Positions 1-8,981 of a stretch of 64,000 bases of DNA are shown in pieces; position 1 is the stretch's first letter; each line of letters opens with the position of its first letter. Both the position numbers and the translations under genes were made by a program. This DNA comes from Casp-alpha2 sp036337015. Its GTDB lineage: Bacteria > Pseudomonadota > Alphaproteobacteria > Rhodospirillales > Casp-alpha2. The DNA lies in NCBI GenBank assembly GCA_036337015.1, contig JAYZEZ010000004.1, positions 31,904-95,903 on the forward strand. The letters are read 5' to 3'. The notes under the pieces are model-generated. The model did not search any database. It saw nothing but the letters and a program-made list of their open reading frames with translations, and was not told the DNA's origin.

Positions 1-155
1 ATCAATTTATCTCCTAATTCTTCTGAAATTTCTTCTAGTGCTGGTGCAATTTGTTTACAAGGACCACACCATTCTGCCCAGAAATCTACTAACACAGGAG
101 TGTCCGAACCAAGAACTTCGGTATCGAAGCTATCATCATTAATATTTTTTGCCAT
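1..155 (-). CDS. trxA: Thioredoxin, N-terminal part (cut by window edge)
   Basis: The first 51 residues are visible; the gene runs off the left edge. The WCGPC active site sits in the usual context (VDFWAEWCGPCKQIAP), as in cytosolic thioredoxin 1. The first ATG giving the standard N terminus is at 155; an in-frame ATG at 167 would add four residues (MDLR). There is no signal peptide, so a cytoplasmic disulfide reductase is expected. It lies 61 bases after addA on the same strand, an arrangement common in alphaproteobacteria. The family call is firm; completeness cannot be judged. Confidence 0.93.
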   Translation of the reverse strand, partial: MAKNINDDSFDTEVLGSDTPVLVDFWAEWCGPCKQIAPALEEISEELGDKL

Positions 156-216
156 TCTTAAATCCATTCTAATTTTAAAAAATATGTTTGCAATCTAGGC
201 ATGACCCAACACTCCG

Positions 217-3200
217 TCAAGGCGCATAATCATCTAAAACTTTGTTTTTTAGCAACATGATTCTTGGTCCCACCGTCCATAATAAAAGTGTTTGGACTAG
301 ATGATCAGGATAAACCGATTTTATTAAGTCACGATAAGAAGCCATTTGGTGGAGGTATCTTTTTTCTACAGAATTTTCGTTTTCTGGTGGAGGCCTATTG
401 GTTTTATAATCAACAACAGTAATGGTTTTATTTGTAACTAGCAATCTGTCAATCTGTCCAGATACTACAGTTCTACTCTTACCTGAACCAATAATTCCAG
501 TTATGGGTACTTCCGCAAGACTTCCAGGTCCGAATAAATCGGTATAGTCTGGATGATTTATGATTGCTAGAGTCTCATTGAGAATATCTTTGCGGGCATC
601 TTCTGTTAATTTTAGTGAGGGTCGTTTTAAGAATTTGTACCCTTTATCTTCGCGATCTTTGCGAGGGACATCAGGCAAGCTTTGCAGTAGTCGGTGTACC
701 AGAATACCGCGTTGGAAATAATTCATATTACCATCTATGATGGGCGACAGAGCCGGTGGATCTTCTTCGCTTGGCTTAGATGGTGCTATAGGTTGAATTG
801 GTAATGGCTCTTCTGGAGCTGGCGTGAACACCCATTTGGGTAGTGCTTTATTAGGTTCTGGTTCTTTGTCAGGAGAACTATCTTTAATTTTCTTAATTTT
901 TTGTGGTGTTTCGATGCGCCACATATTTTCTCCTGTATCCGTAGATATTTTTTTTCCTCTTTCTTGGAGAACTGGAAGTAAAAGGTCGTACCAACACCCC
1001 TTTTGTTTTCCTTTCTTACCTTCCCAACCGCAAATATAAAGTTGATCACGGGCTCGGGTCATAGCCACATACAATAAACGGCGGTATTCTTGTATTATTT
1101 TCTCTCGAGAGACTGAATGAAGTTTTCGTGAAAGCGGTTCTTCCAATTCTTTCTTTTCGGCCCAAAGGAAGAAGTTGTCAGTATTTTCAGAATCATTCCA
1201 ATGGATGCGGGGGTCTCTTCTAGAAGGAGGTAATTTACATGTGTCTGGAAGAAAAACAATGTTGGACTCTAATCCCTTTGCTCCATGGACTGTTAGAACT
1301 CGGACTCCATCTATGCCCTCTTCCATTTCTCGTTTAACTTCTGCTTTTCCGCGTTCAAGCCAATATAAAAATCCTTCAAGCGATGGTTCGTGATCTCGTT
1401 CAAAATCTAGAGCTAGTGCTAAAAATTCATCAACAGGCTCATTGGCTTCAGATCCTAGGTGAGCTAAAAGGTTGCGTCGGCCTTCATCATTGAGTAGCTG
1501 TGAATAGAACTCAAAAGGTGGCGTAAAATCGGCTCTTGTAAGAAGACCTGATAGAATTTCGTAAGCATGAGCGAACTCGGGCTTTTCATCACGCCGTTCT
1601 ATTAAAGTTTGCCAAAGTGTTTTTGATTTTAATCGTCCGTGGGCAAGGGTGAATAATATATCATCATCAAATTCAATAAAGGGTCCTTTTAGAACAACTG
1701 CCGTATTTAAATCATCGTTGGGTAACAATGAAAAGCGTCCGGCTGCAATCAAGTCCATGACTGCGAGGTGATTTGTTATTATTAGACGGTCCATTCCAAT
1801 CACAGGAATTCCATGGCGTTTTAGGGCGCGTAAAATTTCTTCGGCGAAAGGGTTTCTTTGGGGCACTAAAATCATTATATCCCCAGGTGTAATGGGGCGG
1901 CCCTCTGATTTAAGTATTGTTTTATTGTGAAGCCACTCTTTGATACGCCCAGCTATTTTTTCTGCTAGTCTGGTTATTGGGCTTTTGGCGGTTATTTTGT
2001 CGAAAGGGTAGTCCCATGGTCTAATGTCTGGGACATCATCAGGGGTCAGGGCCTCCCATAACTCGACTAGACCGGACTGGCCTTGGCGGTTTGAGTTATG
2101 ATGAACGGCCTTATTGTTCCAAGTCAGTCCGTCCAAAGCTTTTGAAGGAGCGAAGACTGCGTCGACGACATCCAGTATAGCTGCAGTTGTGCGGTACGAC
2201 ACCTCAAGATCAATTGTTGATAGGTCGCGGCCTATAGCGGTTTCTTGATCGTGAAAATGTTTGCGCATCAAGCCAAAGCGAATTGGGTCAGCTCCCTGAA
2301 AGCTATAAATTGACTGTTTTTCATCACCGACCGCAAATACGGTTCTATTTTGCGGTCGTTCATGATCTCTAGCCCCCAGACCTGAAAAAAAGTCTCCAGC
2401 CAATCGAGAGATAATGTTCCATTGAGATGGACTAGTATCCTGTGCTTCGTCTACTAGAATATGATCAATACCGCCATCTAGCTTGTAATGTACCCACGAT
2501 ACACCACCGTTGTTTTCAAGTAGTCCTTCTGCCTTTTCAATTAAATCATCATAATCAAGTAGTGCTCTAGAAGTTTTAATTTCTTCATATGCGCCGATTA
2601 AAGCTATTCCGAAGGTGAATAGCGATTTAGATGCTTCTGCTATTGCAACAGCCTTTAGCTTTTCAAGTACTAATAATATGCGATTTCCTTCGTTTTCCAG
2701 AATACTTAATGCCTCTGGATGTTTTTCACGTGCCTCTTGTATGATTAGGTGTTTTTTGACTGTTTCTTTCTTTGTGATGAAGAGAGGAGCATATGTTTTG
2801 ATAAACCGGGTTGTCCGTTGGGCTGGGTCCATTTTCAACCAAGTGTCAATTTTCTCAGAACGATCTCGATCAGTATCTGAGCCGCTCTTTAGAGCCTTAA
2901 CGGCGTATTTTAGCGCATCTTCATCAAATTTTAAGCTGGCTTCTTTAATAAGACTTTCTTTTGAATCTTCGTCGGTTAGACCTAGAGCATTGCGAGCATT
3001 GGCAATCATGCCCTTTAACCCATCTGGGTTGTTCATTAGATGTCGTAACCGACTTCGTTCTTTGTATAATTCTCTTATAAGACTTTCTAACCGATCTGCA
3101 TTGACCTCGCATGCAAGAAATGACAGCGCATCGGATAGTTGGATATTGTGGTGCTGTTTTTGTGCGATGATTTGGTTGCGAGCTTCGGTCAGAATTTCAG

Positions 3201-3669
3201 TTGCACGACGCTCGTCAATTACTGAAAAATGGGGTGCAATTTTTGCTTCAACTGGAAATCTTCCGAGAAGGGATTCCGCAAAAGAATGAACAGTGCGTAT
3301 TCGTAAACCTTCAGGTATTTCCAGAATTGAAGCGAATAGTGTACGAGCAGTAGTTATTTCTTCATTCAAAGCGTCTGTACCTAGAATTTCCTTAAGGTCT
3401 TTTTTTAATTCTTTTTCTTCCATGATGGCCCATTTGCCAAGGCGCTTACGCAGTCGGATGGCAACTTCAGCTGCAGCTGTTTTTGTAAACGTAAGACAGA
3501 GTATTCTGTGGGGTTGTGTGCCATTTGCTAACAGACGTAGGATACGGTTGATTAAAACGTGAGTCTTTCCAGTTCCAGCGTTGGCTGAAACCCAAACTGA
3601 TTGTTTTGGATTGGCCGCAATAATTTGAGCATTGGTGTTTTTTGATTTTGTTTCGATTTTATTGCTCAT
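217..3669 (-). CDS. addA: Double-strand break repair helicase-nuclease AddA
   Basis: About 1150 residues, the usual size for AddA. A UvrD/Rep-type superfamily 1 helicase starts with Walker A (NAGTGKT, near residue 31). It continues with the DEAQD Walker B motif, the GDEKQSIYSFQGA motif, the VLTVHGAKGLE motif and a late motif VAMTRARDQLY. The C terminus carries a PD-(D/E)XK nuclease core (VVDYKTNRP). With AddB it forms the alphaproteobacterial equivalent of RecBCD: it resects double-strand ends and loads RecA. The ATG at 3669 overlaps the addB stop in an ATGA arrangement, so it is preferred over an upstream in-frame start nine codons earlier. Translational coupling to addB is likely. Confidence 0.95.
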   Translation of the reverse strand: MSNKIETKSKNTNAQIIAANPKQSVWVSANAGTGKTHVLINRILRLLANGTQPHRILCLTFTKTAAAEVAIRLRKRLGKWAIMEEKELKKDLKEILGTDALNEEITTARTLFASILEIPEGLRIRTVHSFAESLLGRFPVEAKIAPHFSVIDERRATEILTEARNQIIAQKQHHNIQLSDALSFLACEVNADRLESLIRELYKERSRLRHLMNNPDGLKGMIANARNALGLTDEDSKESLIKEASLKFDEDALKYAVKALKSGSDTDRDRSEKIDTWLKMDPAQRTTRFIKTYAPLFITKKETVKKHLIIQEAREKHPEALSILENEGNRILLVLEKLKAVAIAEASKSLFTFGIALIGAYEEIKTSRALLDYDDLIEKAEGLLENNGGVSWVHYKLDGGIDHILVDEAQDTSPSQWNIISRLAGDFFSGLGARDHERPQNRTVFAVGDEKQSIYSFQGADPIRFGLMRKHFHDQETAIGRDLSTIDLEVSYRTTAAILDVVDAVFAPSKALDGLTWNNKAVHHNSNRQGQSGLVELWEALTPDDVPDIRPWDYPFDKITAKSPITRLAEKIAGRIKEWLHNKTILKSEGRPITPGDIMILVPQRNPFAEEILRALKRHGIPVIGMDRLIITNHLAVMDLIAAGRFSLLPNDDLNTAVVLKGPFIEFDDDILFTLAHGRLKSKTLWQTLIERRDEKPEFAHAYEILSGLLTRADFTPPFEFYSQLLNDEGRRNLLAHLGSEANEPVDEFLALALDFERDHEPSLEGFLYWLERGKAEVKREMEEGIDGVRVLTVHGAKGLESNIVFLPDTCKLPPSRRDPRIHWNDSENTDNFFLWAEKKELEEPLSRKLHSVSREKIIQEYRRLLYVAMTRARDQLYICGWEGKKGKQKGCWYDLLLPVLQERGKKISTDTGENMWRIETPQKIKKIKDSSPDKEPEPNKALPKWVFTPAPEEPLPIQPIAPSKPSEEDPPALSPIIDGNMNYFQRGILVHRLLQSLPDVPRKDREDKGYKFLKRPSLKLTEDARKDILNETLAIINHPDYTDLFGPGSLAEVPITGIIGSGKSRTVVSGQIDRLLVTNKTITVVDYKTNRPPPENENSVEKRYLHQMASYRDLIKSVYPDHLVQTLLLWTVGPRIMLLKNKVLDDYAP

Positions 3670-6659
3670 TCTTCGTCCCCGGGTTGTGCGCGCCATTCTT
3701 TGACCCGTGCCAGGTGATCGTAATCACCGGAGCGGTCTTGAAACATCGGCCTCCTAGAGGACAGATAGGGGGTTTTTTCATCATTGAATTGATTAACAAG
3801 TTTTATTAATTCGTCTAGTGCCTCATCAACGATTTCTTCTGTTTCTAATTTTAAAGGCTTAGCTTTGCCAGCAATACCGCTGCCAGTTAATTGAATAAAT
3901 ATAAGTTGTGATAATGGGGCTGCTTCAATATTTTCAAATCCCCCGTTTACTGCGATAGCGCCTTCTAGGGATAACTGGGGTTTAAATCCAGATGCCACTT
4001 GCTTTTCAGTGGGTAATTGTCCGGTTTTATAATCGATTATTACAAGTCCTACGTTATTAACGAAATCAATACGGTCAGCTCTAGCAGTTAATGTGAAATC
4101 TCCTTTATTTCCCTTCAGGATCATAGAACCATTAATCTCAGTTCCTATATTTTTATATCCTTTGGAACGATTGCTTATTTCATGGCCAATAAACCAATGA
4201 GCAATACGTTTAAATCGAGGCCACCAGAAAGCACTTACCCCCGGATAAGGACAATGATTTTTGAATATATTTTTGCCTAAATCCAATAAAATTTGTTCGG
4301 CATGCTCAGGTAAATCATTTTGGTATTTCTTTTTGAATTGGTCTAAAATTTCATGAATGTGGCTGCCAAATTCTGCTGCGCCAGGTTCCGAATCAAGTGG
4401 TTTGAGGACAGGCAAATCCAAAATTTTTCTAGCATAGATAGCATAAGGGTCTCGCAGCCAAGTTTCTATGCTGGTCACGGGAAGTTTTTTTGGACGTGCA
4501 GCAATGGGGGGGCATGGACTAGGTTCGGCAAGGGATGGATCATAATTTTTCTTAGGTGCATCAATATTATTGACCCATTGAAGCCACTTTTCTTGTTTGT
4601 TAGTTTCAATTTTTGGTTTTCGTTTTTCAAGTAAATTCTCAAGTCTGAGTAGCCACCTTGATGGGACTGTAGGCGTGCCATCAACTTGACGTGATCTTGT
4701 TAGCACAATATTAGGTGCACAAAATGCCTGGGTGAAGTCATGTGCCGCAAGGCCGATGCGTCTATCTGGTGTAGGAAGGCCAAATTCAAGCATCATTGGG
4801 TAGCTCATCCACGGACTAGCTTTTGGTTCTGATGGCCATGTATTTTCGTTTAATCCACCCAATATCATTACGTCTGCTTGCTGTAGTCGAGCTTCAAGAA
4901 GACCCCAAATTTTTAGTCGGGGATGGCGCCCAAATCGCTGACGGACCACACGACCTGCCATTAGGGTATGAATTAGAGCCGGATATTCAGATTTTGGATT
5001 AATTTTAATTAAATCACCATAATTTATGATTTCTGAAATAAATAGTGCAGCGTTTTTTCCGGCTTCATTTGCCCAAATTCTATCAGCTCCATCTTCGTTT
5101 ATTGTTTTTGCTAGTGCTTCAGCTAGATGGATGTGTTGGATGACAACTTCCGTTAAATTCAAGCTTGATCCTTTTATAGCCTGGCTTAAGGGGCTAAATA
5201 TCTTTTCCAATTCTTTTAAAAAATTTGTCAATCGAACATATGATTTCTGGTTTTTTTTAATTTCTGAATTGTCATAAATTGTAATTGCTTCTAAAAGCCC
5301 ATCTATTCCAGGCTTTGGGCGGGGACCACGAAGAATATAAACTTCTAATTCCCGGACTAAGCTGCGGAAGGACTCCGTCTTCATGCCTCCTGCCGCCAAG
5401 GGATGTTTTAAAGCTGCAAGTAGGCTTACGGGGGCTAAGTCATCTGCGATCATGCGAGCAGTTAGCCTGAGAAATGAACCTGGTGGTGTTTGAGCTAATG
5501 GAATGCCAGCAGAATCGTCAATATCTATATTCCATCGGTTTAATTCAGTGGCAACTCTCCTCGCCAATTTACGGTCTGGTGTTATAAGTGCTGCCGTTTG
5601 TTTAGGCGTTTCGAGTGCTTGGCGCATCATTAATGCAATAACAGTCGCTTCTTCCCGGGGTGTAGAACAGTCGACACGTGTTATATTTTCACATGCATTC
5701 GTAATCTCTTTATCATCAGGCAAGGAAGCAATTTCAAACCTAGCAGGTGTCAAGGCGGCGTGAATTAATTGTGATCTAGTTTTTAATTCAAATCCCAAAT
5801 CTTTTTCTTGCCAGTCTTTTACATCTTCGCGCCTAATCCCTATGTGTTTTAATAGGTGCGCCATTCCGTATTGCGGGTGGTTTTCTTTAAGCGCGCTCCA
5901 TGCCTCTTTTGACAATGTTCTGTCTAAACCTGGTAAAACCACTAAACCATTTTTTAATCTAGCGATGCATGAGAGTAAGTCAGCAGTAGAAGGAATAGAA
6001 CCTGTCGATCCAGCTGCAATCACAGGTTCTGTAGGCGGATTGGTTGTCCAAGACCGTACTTGTTCATCAAACAATCGGTTGCGGTGATCAGCAGGGTCAA
6101 TGGCATTTCTTTCTTTTAAAATCTTTGGCCAGACTTCGGTTAATATTGTAAGAAATTCAAGAGTCTCTCGCCAATGATTGGCATGTTCCTCAGGGACTAA
6201 AGAGGCTAAGTTTTTAAAGGACAAGCGTTCTCTGTGGACCTGATCTAGGAGTCGGGCTAGTTCTAAACCTAAGTTTGATGCTTGGTCTGAGCTTATTTTT
6301 TTTTTGGCTAAGATTAATTTAGCCAACATTAGTTGGCGTTCTATGCCAGTCAGCGCTTCAGGAATTTGAGATGATCTTTGACTCGGTAAGGCTATATTTC
6401 CTGGCAGGTCATCGTTAAAAAGGATTTCGTCTTCATCCATATCACCCAAGGCTATGATTCTGGGCAACAATAATGCTATTCCTTTATTATGTTTGAGAAA
6501 TGCATCGGCTAGGCTTCGTTTGGAACGTTGTGTTGGAACTAGAATTTTAATTTTAACTAATTCTACTGGATTATTGCCGAAGCGGTCTATAACTCCAGAA
6601 ACCAACTCATCAACAAATGGCAATCCTGCAGCAATAGTGAAAACTTTTGGTGCGCTCAA
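3666..6659 (-). CDS. addB: Double-strand break repair protein AddB
   Basis: 997 residues. The N-terminal half is an inactivated helicase-like region: the expected Walker A position (FTIAAGLPFVDEL) has no GKT, as is usual for alphaproteobacterial AddB. The C-terminal quarter has a RecB-family PD-(D/E)XK nuclease core (VGLVIIDYKTGQLP). It partners AddA, whose start overlaps its stop. The next gene upstream in the transcript (murU) ends 16 bases before this start, so addBA probably belongs to the long chvI-to-trxA run. The family assignment rests on size, context and the nuclease motif. Confidence 0.93.
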   Translation of the reverse strand: MSAPKVFTIAAGLPFVDELVSGVIDRFGNNPVELVKIKILVPTQRSKRSLADAFLKHNKGIALLLPRIIALGDMDEDEILFNDDLPGNIALPSQRSSQIPEALTGIERQLMLAKLILAKKKISSDQASNLGLELARLLDQVHRERLSFKNLASLVPEEHANHWRETLEFLTILTEVWPKILKERNAIDPADHRNRLFDEQVRSWTTNPPTEPVIAAGSTGSIPSTADLLSCIARLKNGLVVLPGLDRTLSKEAWSALKENHPQYGMAHLLKHIGIRREDVKDWQEKDLGFELKTRSQLIHAALTPARFEIASLPDDKEITNACENITRVDCSTPREEATVIALMMRQALETPKQTAALITPDRKLARRVATELNRWNIDIDDSAGIPLAQTPPGSFLRLTARMIADDLAPVSLLAALKHPLAAGGMKTESFRSLVRELEVYILRGPRPKPGIDGLLEAITIYDNSEIKKNQKSYVRLTNFLKELEKIFSPLSQAIKGSSLNLTEVVIQHIHLAEALAKTINEDGADRIWANEAGKNAALFISEIINYGDLIKINPKSEYPALIHTLMAGRVVRQRFGRHPRLKIWGLLEARLQQADVMILGGLNENTWPSEPKASPWMSYPMMLEFGLPTPDRRIGLAAHDFTQAFCAPNIVLTRSRQVDGTPTVPSRWLLRLENLLEKRKPKIETNKQEKWLQWVNNIDAPKKNYDPSLAEPSPCPPIAARPKKLPVTSIETWLRDPYAIYARKILDLPVLKPLDSEPGAAEFGSHIHEILDQFKKKYQNDLPEHAEQILLDLGKNIFKNHCPYPGVSAFWWPRFKRIAHWFIGHEISNRSKGYKNIGTEINGSMILKGNKGDFTLTARADRIDFVNNVGLVIIDYKTGQLPTEKQVASGFKPQLSLEGAIAVNGGFENIEAAPLSQLIFIQLTGSGIAGKAKPLKLETEEIVDEALDELIKLVNQFNDEKTPYLSSRRPMFQDRSGDYDHLARVKEWRAQPGDEE

Positions 6660-6675
6660 AACAACTGATCCTTAT

Positions 6676-7428
6676 TTATGAACGGTGTCGAGTTCCAGGC
6701 CTGTTTCCAGCATAGCGTTGCTGTAGATAATTTTCGGCATCCTCTATACCTTTGGGCGACCCAACGTGGAACCATTCGCCATCATGGATAGTTCCGTAAA
6801 GTCGTTCAGTTTCTATAGATTTGTCATAAAGATAATTTAAAGAAAAGGCTCCATTAGGGGCATTTTTAAACAAACGAGGATGTAGCAACTGAATTCCAGT
6901 AAACAACCAAGGAGAAACATGACCCTCTAGAGGGCGATTTAAACACCCGTTGCTATTAGTAAGAAAGTCTCCTATGCCATCATAACCGTAGGCTTCCACA
7001 GTAGAATGCAATAAAAGCAAACCATCCATTTTGTCGTCTTCCCAAGTTTCAGCCATTCGTACTATTGTATCGAACGGTCCATCAAGCCAAAAAGCATCTG
7101 AGTTGATAACATAGAAAGGTCCGTCTTTTAGGTGTTTCAAAACATTGTTGACTCCTCCACCAGTATCGAGAAGTTTTTCCTCCCTAGAAATTTGAATTTT
7201 TGGTGTTTTTCTTTTTTCTAAATGGGTCTCAAGTTTTTTAGCAAGGTAGTGAGTGTTGACTACTACTTCAATAATACCGGCGCTTTCTAGTCGGTCTAAA
7301 ACATGATCAATGAGTGGTTTTTCACCTAATGTAATCATTGGTTTTGGTATGGTTTTAGTTAACGGCTGCATGCGGCTTCCTAAACCAGCAGCTAGCACCA
7401 TAGCTTTCTTGGGAACTAATTTGCTCAT
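6676..7428 (-). CDS. murU: Sugar-1-phosphate nucleotidyltransferase, MurU type
   Basis: 250 residues with the nucleotidyltransferase signature near the N terminus (AMVLAAGLGSRMQPLT, then KPM) and a metal-binding Asp region (YVINSDAFW). With AmgK it forms the MurNAc salvage route: AmgK makes MurNAc-1-phosphate and MurU makes UDP-MurNAc, bypassing de novo synthesis and its fosfomycin-sensitive step. Its start overlaps the amgK stop by 4 bases. Annotation pipelines often call this family mannose-1-phosphate guanylyltransferase; the tight pairing with amgK favours MurU. Substrate specificity is inferred from context. Confidence 0.85.
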   Translation of the reverse strand: MSKLVPKKAMVLAAGLGSRMQPLTKTIPKPMITLGEKPLIDHVLDRLESAGIIEVVVNTHYLAKKLETHLEKRKTPKIQISREEKLLDTGGGVNNVLKHLKDGPFYVINSDAFWLDGPFDTIVRMAETWEDDKMDGLLLLHSTVEAYGYDGIGDFLTNSNGCLNRPLEGHVSPWLFTGIQLLHPRLFKNAPNGAFSLNYLYDKSIETERLYGTIHDGEWFHVGSPKGIEDAENYLQQRYAGNRPGTRHRS

Positions 7429-8477
7429 GAAATCGAATGTGACCTAGAATAAGAAGAATTTTTTATCATTACTAATGTGGGGGCTATGCGTTTGCTCTTC
7501 GGCACATAAAAATCAAGCCAGTCTGCTACTTGTGCGAGAGATGGATGTGTCAGAGAGCTTTCTAGAAGTCGCCAAACTCTTGGAATATGTTTAAGATATG
7601 TTGTCTTGCCATCTCGCATGCAAAGTCGAGTGAAAATGCCAATAACTTTAGCGTGACGCTGTGCTGAAAGAATAGCAAAAGCAGTAGAAAATGTTTCTCG
7701 CTCAAGGTTGGGAAAGGCAGTAAGATAACGTTCAAGCAATTCTTTCTTGAGGTTGAGGCCAATATTTCTTCTCGCATCTTCTAAAAGCGACATGAGATCA
7801 TATGCTCGGTGTCCAAGGACAGCATCTTGGAAATCTAAAAGGCCACAGCGCGTTATTCCGGATCTATTTTGTAAAAGCATCAAATTATCGACATGAAAAT
7901 CACGTAAAACTAACGTCTTGTGTTGACACTTAATTGAATTAAGCGTTGCCTTCCAGGCGTCTTGATAGGATTCAATTATTTTTTTTTCAGGAAGCACGCC
8001 AAATATTGCATCCCACGTCCAATTACAAAACAATTGGGCTTCATCTAAAAGCTTGCTGACGGTATATTTTTTTGTGTTTGGTGGAGCCACAATGTTTGTT
8101 GGAAAATTATGTAGTTTTATCAATACATCGACAGCTAGGTTGTATAGATTGGTTTCGGCTTTACTATCTGCAGTTGATAGAATTTTAGTGAATGTTTGTT
8201 CCCCAAAGTCTTCAATAATTAAGAAGCCAGATTTTAATTTTTTAGCGAAGATTTTTGGAGCTTTAAAGCCTAAAGAGTTTAAGTGTTGGGCAATGGAAAC
8301 AAACTTATCAACGCTTTCTAATGGTGGTGGTGCATCCATTAGGATAGCTTTATGCCCATTTAGTTCCATGCGTTCGTAGCGGCGAAAAGAAGCGTCTCCT
8401 TGCAAAGGTTCTCGTTTGGCGCCTCCCCAGCCTGCTTCGTTAAGGAATTGTTCAATTGCGATTTGGCGGTCGGTCAT
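7425..8477 (-). CDS. amgK: N-acetylmuramate/N-acetylglucosamine kinase AmgK
   Basis: 350 residues of the aminoglycoside-phosphotransferase (APH) fold. Visible signatures are the N-terminal GDASFRRYER motif, the catalytic loop LRDFHVDNLML (Asp as base, Asn for Mg2+) and the GLLDFQDAVLG motif. It phosphorylates the anomeric carbon of recovered cell-wall amino sugars. It is coupled to murU (4-base overlap) and starts 2 bases after the tsaE stop, so the three genes look co-transcribed. Not an antibiotic-resistance gene: the neighbours and the DASFRRY motif place it with the housekeeping AmgK group. Confidence 0.88.
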   Translation of the reverse strand: MTDRQIAIEQFLNEAGWGGAKREPLQGDASFRRYERMELNGHKAILMDAPPPLESVDKFVSIAQHLNSLGFKAPKIFAKKLKSGFLIIEDFGEQTFTKILSTADSKAETNLYNLAVDVLIKLHNFPTNIVAPPNTKKYTVSKLLDEAQLFCNWTWDAIFGVLPEKKIIESYQDAWKATLNSIKCQHKTLVLRDFHVDNLMLLQNRSGITRCGLLDFQDAVLGHRAYDLMSLLEDARRNIGLNLKKELLERYLTAFPNLERETFSTAFAILSAQRHAKVIGIFTRLCMRDGKTTYLKHIPRVWRLLESSLTHPSLAQVADWLDFYVPKSKRIAPTLVMIKNSSYSRSHSIS

Positions 8478-8479
8478 TT

Positions 8480-8980
8480 TTACCCATATTTATTAGCCAT
8501 AGACTGTTTACGCGAAGTCCAAGTCCCATAGAAATTCACTGTTGCCTGTCTACGATTTTCTCCATCTCCATGGGTAAAGTTTATATCCAGACGGTCATTT
8601 GGTAAGTAATCGTTCAATCTTTCTGGCCACTCTACTAGCGAAATACCGTCTATAAATGCATCGTCCATACCTAACTCCTCAATCTCTTTATCACTTTCAA
8701 TACGATAGAGATCAAAATGATAAACTGGTGTTATCCCTTCTGGATTAGGAAATTCATAGGTTTGTAGCAGTGTGAAAGTCGGGCTGGGGACATTTTCATA
8801 ATTAATTGTTCGAGCATTTATGAAAGCTCGAGCAAAAACAGTTTTTCCACTACCTAGGTCACCAAATAGAGCTATAACATCTCCAGTTAGGGCTAAATTT
8901 GAGATTTCTCTTGCTAAATTTATAGTGGCAGCTTCATCCTTTAAATCAAAGACAACGTTATTTCCGGAAGTATCTTCCAT
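8480..8980 (-). CDS. tsaE: tRNA threonylcarbamoyladenosine biosynthesis ATPase TsaE
   Basis: 166 residues. Walker A (LFGDLGSGKT) is followed by the characteristic PSPTFTLLQTYE segment and HFDLYR. TsaE works with TsaB and TsaD to install t6A37 in ANN-decoding tRNAs. The stop of the upstream divL gene is one base away, so translation is probably coupled. Length and motifs are those of intact family members. Confidence 0.94.
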   Translation of the reverse strand: MEDTSGNNVVFDLKDEAATINLAREISNLALTGDVIALFGDLGSGKTVFARAFINARTINYENVPSPTFTLLQTYEFPNPEGITPVYHFDLYRIESDKEIEELGMDDAFIDGISLVEWPERLNDYLPNDRLDINFTHGDGENRRQATVNFYGTWTSRKQSMANKYG

Positions 8981-8981
8981 G

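Noticed and set aside
2615..3562. Plus-strand open frames of 60-224 codons opposite addA and many similar ones elsewhere
   Set aside because: They are frame shadows of confidently identified genes, with no family motifs or ribosome-binding sites.
7425..8477. Aminoglycoside resistance kinase
   Set aside because: The fold matches, but the DASFRRY motif and coupling to murU identify the peptidoglycan-salvage kinase AmgK.
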